Assembly (NCBI RefSeq): GCF_001949145.1
Contig: NW_019091483.1
Location: 637,699-701,698 of the forward strand
DNA length: 64,000 nucleotides
Source of the DNA: Acanthaster planci
Lineage: Eukaryota; Echinodermata; Asteroidea; Valvatida; Acanthasteridae
Reading direction: 5' to 3'
Numbering within the stretch: position 1 is the stretch's first letter; each line of letters begins with the position of its first letter. The notes beneath the pieces are model-generated. The model saw only the letters and a list, made by a program, of their open reading frames with translations, ran no database searches and was not told the DNA's origin. The position numbers and the translations under genes were made by a program. Below are positions 61,501 through 64,000 of the stretch, one piece after another.

Positions 61501-64000
61501 GTAAATGGAGAAAACTTGAATTTATCAGAATCAAGTCAAATAGGTGGGAAATCAACTATATATTGCTTACTTTGAGAACATTCTTACTTTAAGAATTTTT
61601 GTTTCAGCGGAAGACAAAACTTGTTTTCCTTAGCTGAGTAAGCAATTTCTCTGCAAGTGAGATACTATATATGACCATTTGAAGCCAAAAAAAAAAAAGA
61701 TTACATGAAATTGTCAGGACATAATGGAATTCCTTTACAAGGGTTATAAGTAACACATTTCATCATCACTCCTTCATGCGTTGACACTTGGACATTCTTT
61801 TGCAGCACAATTAAAGTTGACTTCTTTGGAGGGAATCTTTGCAGATTTTCTATAACATCTGATGCCACTTACGGACACAGGTGCCCTGATTGTCCTTTCG
61901 GAAACCATCGAAGCAGAAACACTCAAAGCTGCCAACAGTGTTGTTGCATCCTTGTGTACAGTTGTCAATGGCAAGGCTGCATTCGTCAATGTCTGTAAAA
62001 ACAAAAAGATATCAATTATAAACCAATTAAGATCACCAGATTACAATACACTTGTTGCACAAACAGGAAAATATCAATCAGAAGCAAACAGAGCATGTGA
62101 CAAAATGCTTCAGGAGAATGTCTTACCTTGGCAAAGATTTGTTGCTGTCATGTCGACGGTAAAACCTGACCGACAGGAACAGACAAAACTTCCAATGGTA
62201 TCAGTGCAAATCTGCTCACAGTCGTCTGTATTTGCAGTACACTCATCAATATCTACACGAAAATGGTGGTGAAAGAATGTTACATAGTTAAGGATGATCT
62301 CAAAATGTTCAGTTCACAACAGGCAATCCCAAGTATTTTTTATAACTGCTTACAAATACAAATGACAATAACTGTGAACTCACTAAATTTGTATTACTTT
62401 TTCAGCTGCACTTTTGGGGCCCAAAACAACTCTATGGTGCTTAGTTGTTCACAAAACAAAGAGCTCAAAACTCGAACATTGCACAATGTTTTCCATTGTT
62501 GTTTCACTATTTTGCTCTGTTTGATAAAACATTCCACTACAGATCTATCTCACTTCAGAGAATTAAACTTTCAAAACAGTAGAAGTGTTGTGTTACACAT
62601 AAGAATCTGCAAAAGTAAAGAAACTGTGCAATAAGAAGAGCTGATACCTCTATTAAGCTATCAAAAAGGCTTTAACATTGGTATAATTACTTGTGCACGT
62701 CCGGCCATCTCCTTCATAGCCAACAACACAACGGCAGGTGTAGGACCCTATGGTGTTGATGCACAGTCCCAAGGTATCATTACAAGTGTCCACTTCTTCA
62801 GTGCACTCATTCATATCTAATGGCAACAAATACATACAACAAATTAACTCACCACTATATTTAAAATGTTTTGAACAAAAACAATAAGGAAAAACCTCAG
62901 CTATGGGGTCTACAGGGCAAATCAATGCCATGTATACTGCATAGTTACCGGTACATTGTCAGTAACTTCTAAATTATTTTTACAATCAAACCGTGGGCAC
63001 AATGTTATGCACTTCCACGAATGCTACAATCTGACATTCTAAATTTGATGGATTGGACTCTCTCTAAAGAAAGAACAAAGGATGCTTGGTAGAAAGGCAC
63101 TCTATAATACTGTGTACTCTTACCGTAGCATTCTGCACCATTTCCGATGTAGCCATCTTTACAAGTGCAGTCATAGGAGCCAGGGGTGTTTTGGCACTTG
63201 GCATTGACTGAACAAATGGTAGCATTGATGGTACACTCATCGATGTCTGCAAAAAATAAGAAAGACCATAAAATGATGGAGTCAACGTAAATCCTGCTAA
63301 TTTATGCAGCTACATGTAAGACACAGGGTGAACACAGCAGTAGTTCTAAGAATCTTGATGATCAACTAACCCTGGTACCAGGAAAAGATCACATTCCTTT
63401 AATGATGCTATACTCACACACAAGTCGTTAACTACTTGTTCGACTATTTGGCACTGCAATAACTTAGTGAACCTCTTTCATCAAAAGCTAACCTTCACAC
63501 ATGAAACCATCACCAGTGTAGCCTTCGTAACAGCGACACTCGTAGGATCCTTGGGTATTGGTGCACATGGCTGTGCCGGCAGCACAATCATCAGTGTTGG
63601 CTAAACATTCATCCACATCTGAAACAGAAACAAATCACATCATAAAGGCATTTATACAATCAAAAGCCTCTAAACAAAGGCCTCCAACTATGACACTTGC
63701 TCTTTTTGAGTGACCAAAAATTTCACAAAGCTAAGTCTTGAGTTTGGCCACTGGCCTAATTTTAACTAAGCGTGAATTTCATAAGTTAAATCAATGGGAC
63801 TCCACCATGCTACTGATGTAAAACATTTTCCTCTCTAGTCGTACCCATGCACATGATTCCATCTCCGATCTGGCCGGGGTTGCACACACAGACGTAGCTC
63901 CCGAAATTGTCCTCGCACACTGCGCGAGGATGGCAGGGGCGTATAGCCAGCATGCATTCATCAATGTTCTGGCAGTCCCGCCCATCCCCTTCAAAGCCGC
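46529..64000 (-). CDS. EGF-repeat/SEA-domain single-pass membrane protein (3' 28 exons; 5' part outside window)
   Basis: Exons: 64000-63845 (runs off), 63618-63493, 63246-63124, 62816-62691, 62252-62127, 61992-61873, 61498-61376, 61032-60904, 60463-60338, 60021-59902, 59687-59562, 59127-59008, 58594-58457, 58202-57963, 56781-56641, 55967-55842, 55400-55278, 54299-54184, 53546-53309, 52827-52696, 51874-51749, 51363-51230, 50290-50041, 49744-49663, 49170-49007, 48275-47914, 47422-47294, 46639-46529. In order: 18 full EGF repeats plus part of one, mostly calcium-binding (D-[IV]-[DN]-E-C starts); a SEA-like module (54,299-53,309); two EGFs; a second SEA-like module (51,363-50,041); one EGF; a Thr/Pro stalk ([18 protein letters not shown]); a membrane helix ([20 protein letters not shown]) followed by RRR; and a ~190-residue cytoplasmic tail ending DSNTESFS. 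It is a cell-surface adhesion or mucin-like protein by architecture. I cannot name an orthologue. Confidence 0.88.
46871..47237. mobile_element. TIR element, 367 bp, ~37-bp inverted ends
   Basis: The left end AATACAGGCGATTCACAATG and the right end (reverse complement AATACGGGCAATTCACAATA) align through CACCACCAAGAG, about 37 bp with a few transitions. No transposase is seen. It lies in intron 27 of the EGF/SEA gene. Confidence 0.85.
48524..48593. mobile_element. TTAACCC mini-element, copy d (diverged)
   Basis: The ends TTAACCCTAACCCCC and GTTAGGGTTAA are preserved. The centre is replaced by unrelated AT-rich sequence, so the hairpin is weaker. It lies in intron 25 of the EGF/SEA gene. Confidence 0.65.
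53177..53229. mobile_element. TTAACCC mini-element, copy e (diverged)
   Basis: A recognisable but mutated copy (TCCTCCAAATGGTGAGG centre, right end GGTTAGGGTTGA). It lies in intron 19 of the EGF/SEA gene. Confidence 0.55.
54895..55195 (-). pseudogene. LINE reverse-transcriptase C-terminal fragment
   Basis: An uninterrupted ~98-codon frame ends at 54,895 and contains [20 protein letters not shown], then [15 protein letters not shown]. This is the C-terminal tail typical of CR1/jockey-like non-LTR retrotransposon polyproteins in marine animals. The catalytic part is absent, as expected of a 5'-truncated insertion. The frame has not acquired stops, so the insertion may be fairly recent. It lies in intron 17 of the EGF/SEA gene, in the same orientation. 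Confidence 0.8.
55500..55558 (+). mobile_element. TTAACCC palindromic mini-element, copy f
   Basis: 59 bp, identical to copy c 15.4 kb away, with TTAA at both ends. It lies in intron 16 of the EGF/SEA gene. Confidence 0.9.
56967..57200 (+). mobile_element. tRNA-derived SINE (boundaries approximate)
   Basis: GCAGCCGAGTGATTAA (about 56,974) resembles a pol III A box, and GGGTTCAAATCC (57,021-57,032) is a near-consensus B box at normal spacing. They are followed by CTCTCTCCACCCAGGACAAT, a body phrase I associate with widespread invertebrate SINEs. The 3' end is not defined. It lies in intron 14 of the EGF/SEA gene. Confidence 0.6.
57547..57720. mobile_element. TIR element, 174 bp
   Basis: The left end CACTGTTGCTATACC and the right end GGTATAGCAACAGTG are perfect over 15 bp and continue imperfectly to CAAGCTTTTGC/GCAAAAGCTTG, about 39 bp in all. 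It is non-coding and lies in intron 14 of the EGF/SEA gene, ~240 bp from the next exon. Confidence 0.88.

Noticed and set aside
1-64000. CRISPR arrays, bacterial operons, rRNA or tRNA genes
   Set aside because: None seen. The only pol III-type boxes belong to the SINE near 57,000, and the spaced repeats are eukaryotic inverted-repeat elements.

Overview
This is a window of animal nuclear genome with intron-rich genes (27 coding exons in one gene, mostly GT-AG introns of about 0.3-3 kb), AT-rich introns and many short DNA-transposon relics. The proteins resemble deuterostome orthologues, and the palindrome TACATGTA is scattered throughout, which I have seen as a feature of marine invertebrates. 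I infer a marine invertebrate, possibly an echinoderm, but the sequence does not prove the lineage.

Layout. (1) 1-3,027: no gene seen; two copies of a foldback MITE. (2) 3,028-5,536, minus strand: a 6-exon gene for a 199-residue gamma-glutamylcyclotransferase-fold protein in which the usual catalytic Glu appears to be replaced. (3) 6,252-18,635, minus: an 8-exon gene for a ~1,398-residue, mostly disordered protein I do not recognise. (4) 18,736-22,848: intergenic, with a MITE and a Penelope-like or hammerhead-like relic. (5) 22,849-42,059, minus: a complete 27-exon ATP13A1 (P5A-ATPase) encoding 1,218 residues with every catalytic motif intact. (6) 42,267/42,297-43,973, plus: CHCHD5, a twin-CX9C mitochondrial protein, head to head with ATP13A1 about 0.2 kb apart. 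(7) 43,974-46,528: AT-rich intergenic sequence. (8) 46,529 to beyond 64,000, minus: the last 28 exons of a large EGF/SEA single-pass membrane protein, whose 5' part lies outside the window.

The genes are not an operon and show no common pathway. Two regulatory points stand out: the ATP13A1-CHCHD5 bidirectional promoter, and a YY1-like element over the ATP13A1 start codon. The accessory layer is rich. It includes a 59-bp TTAA-ended palindrome present in two identical and four diverged copies; an intact-looking 678-bp non-autonomous transposon with a perfect 6-bp target duplication; at least five other terminal-inverted-repeat elements (Tc1-like and unclassified); the three-copy foldback MITE; a tRNA-type SINE; and a LINE reverse-transcriptase tail.

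Exon models were built by hand from splice signals and frame continuity. All complete genes sum to a whole number of codons, but individual boundaries may be off by a base or use alternative sites.
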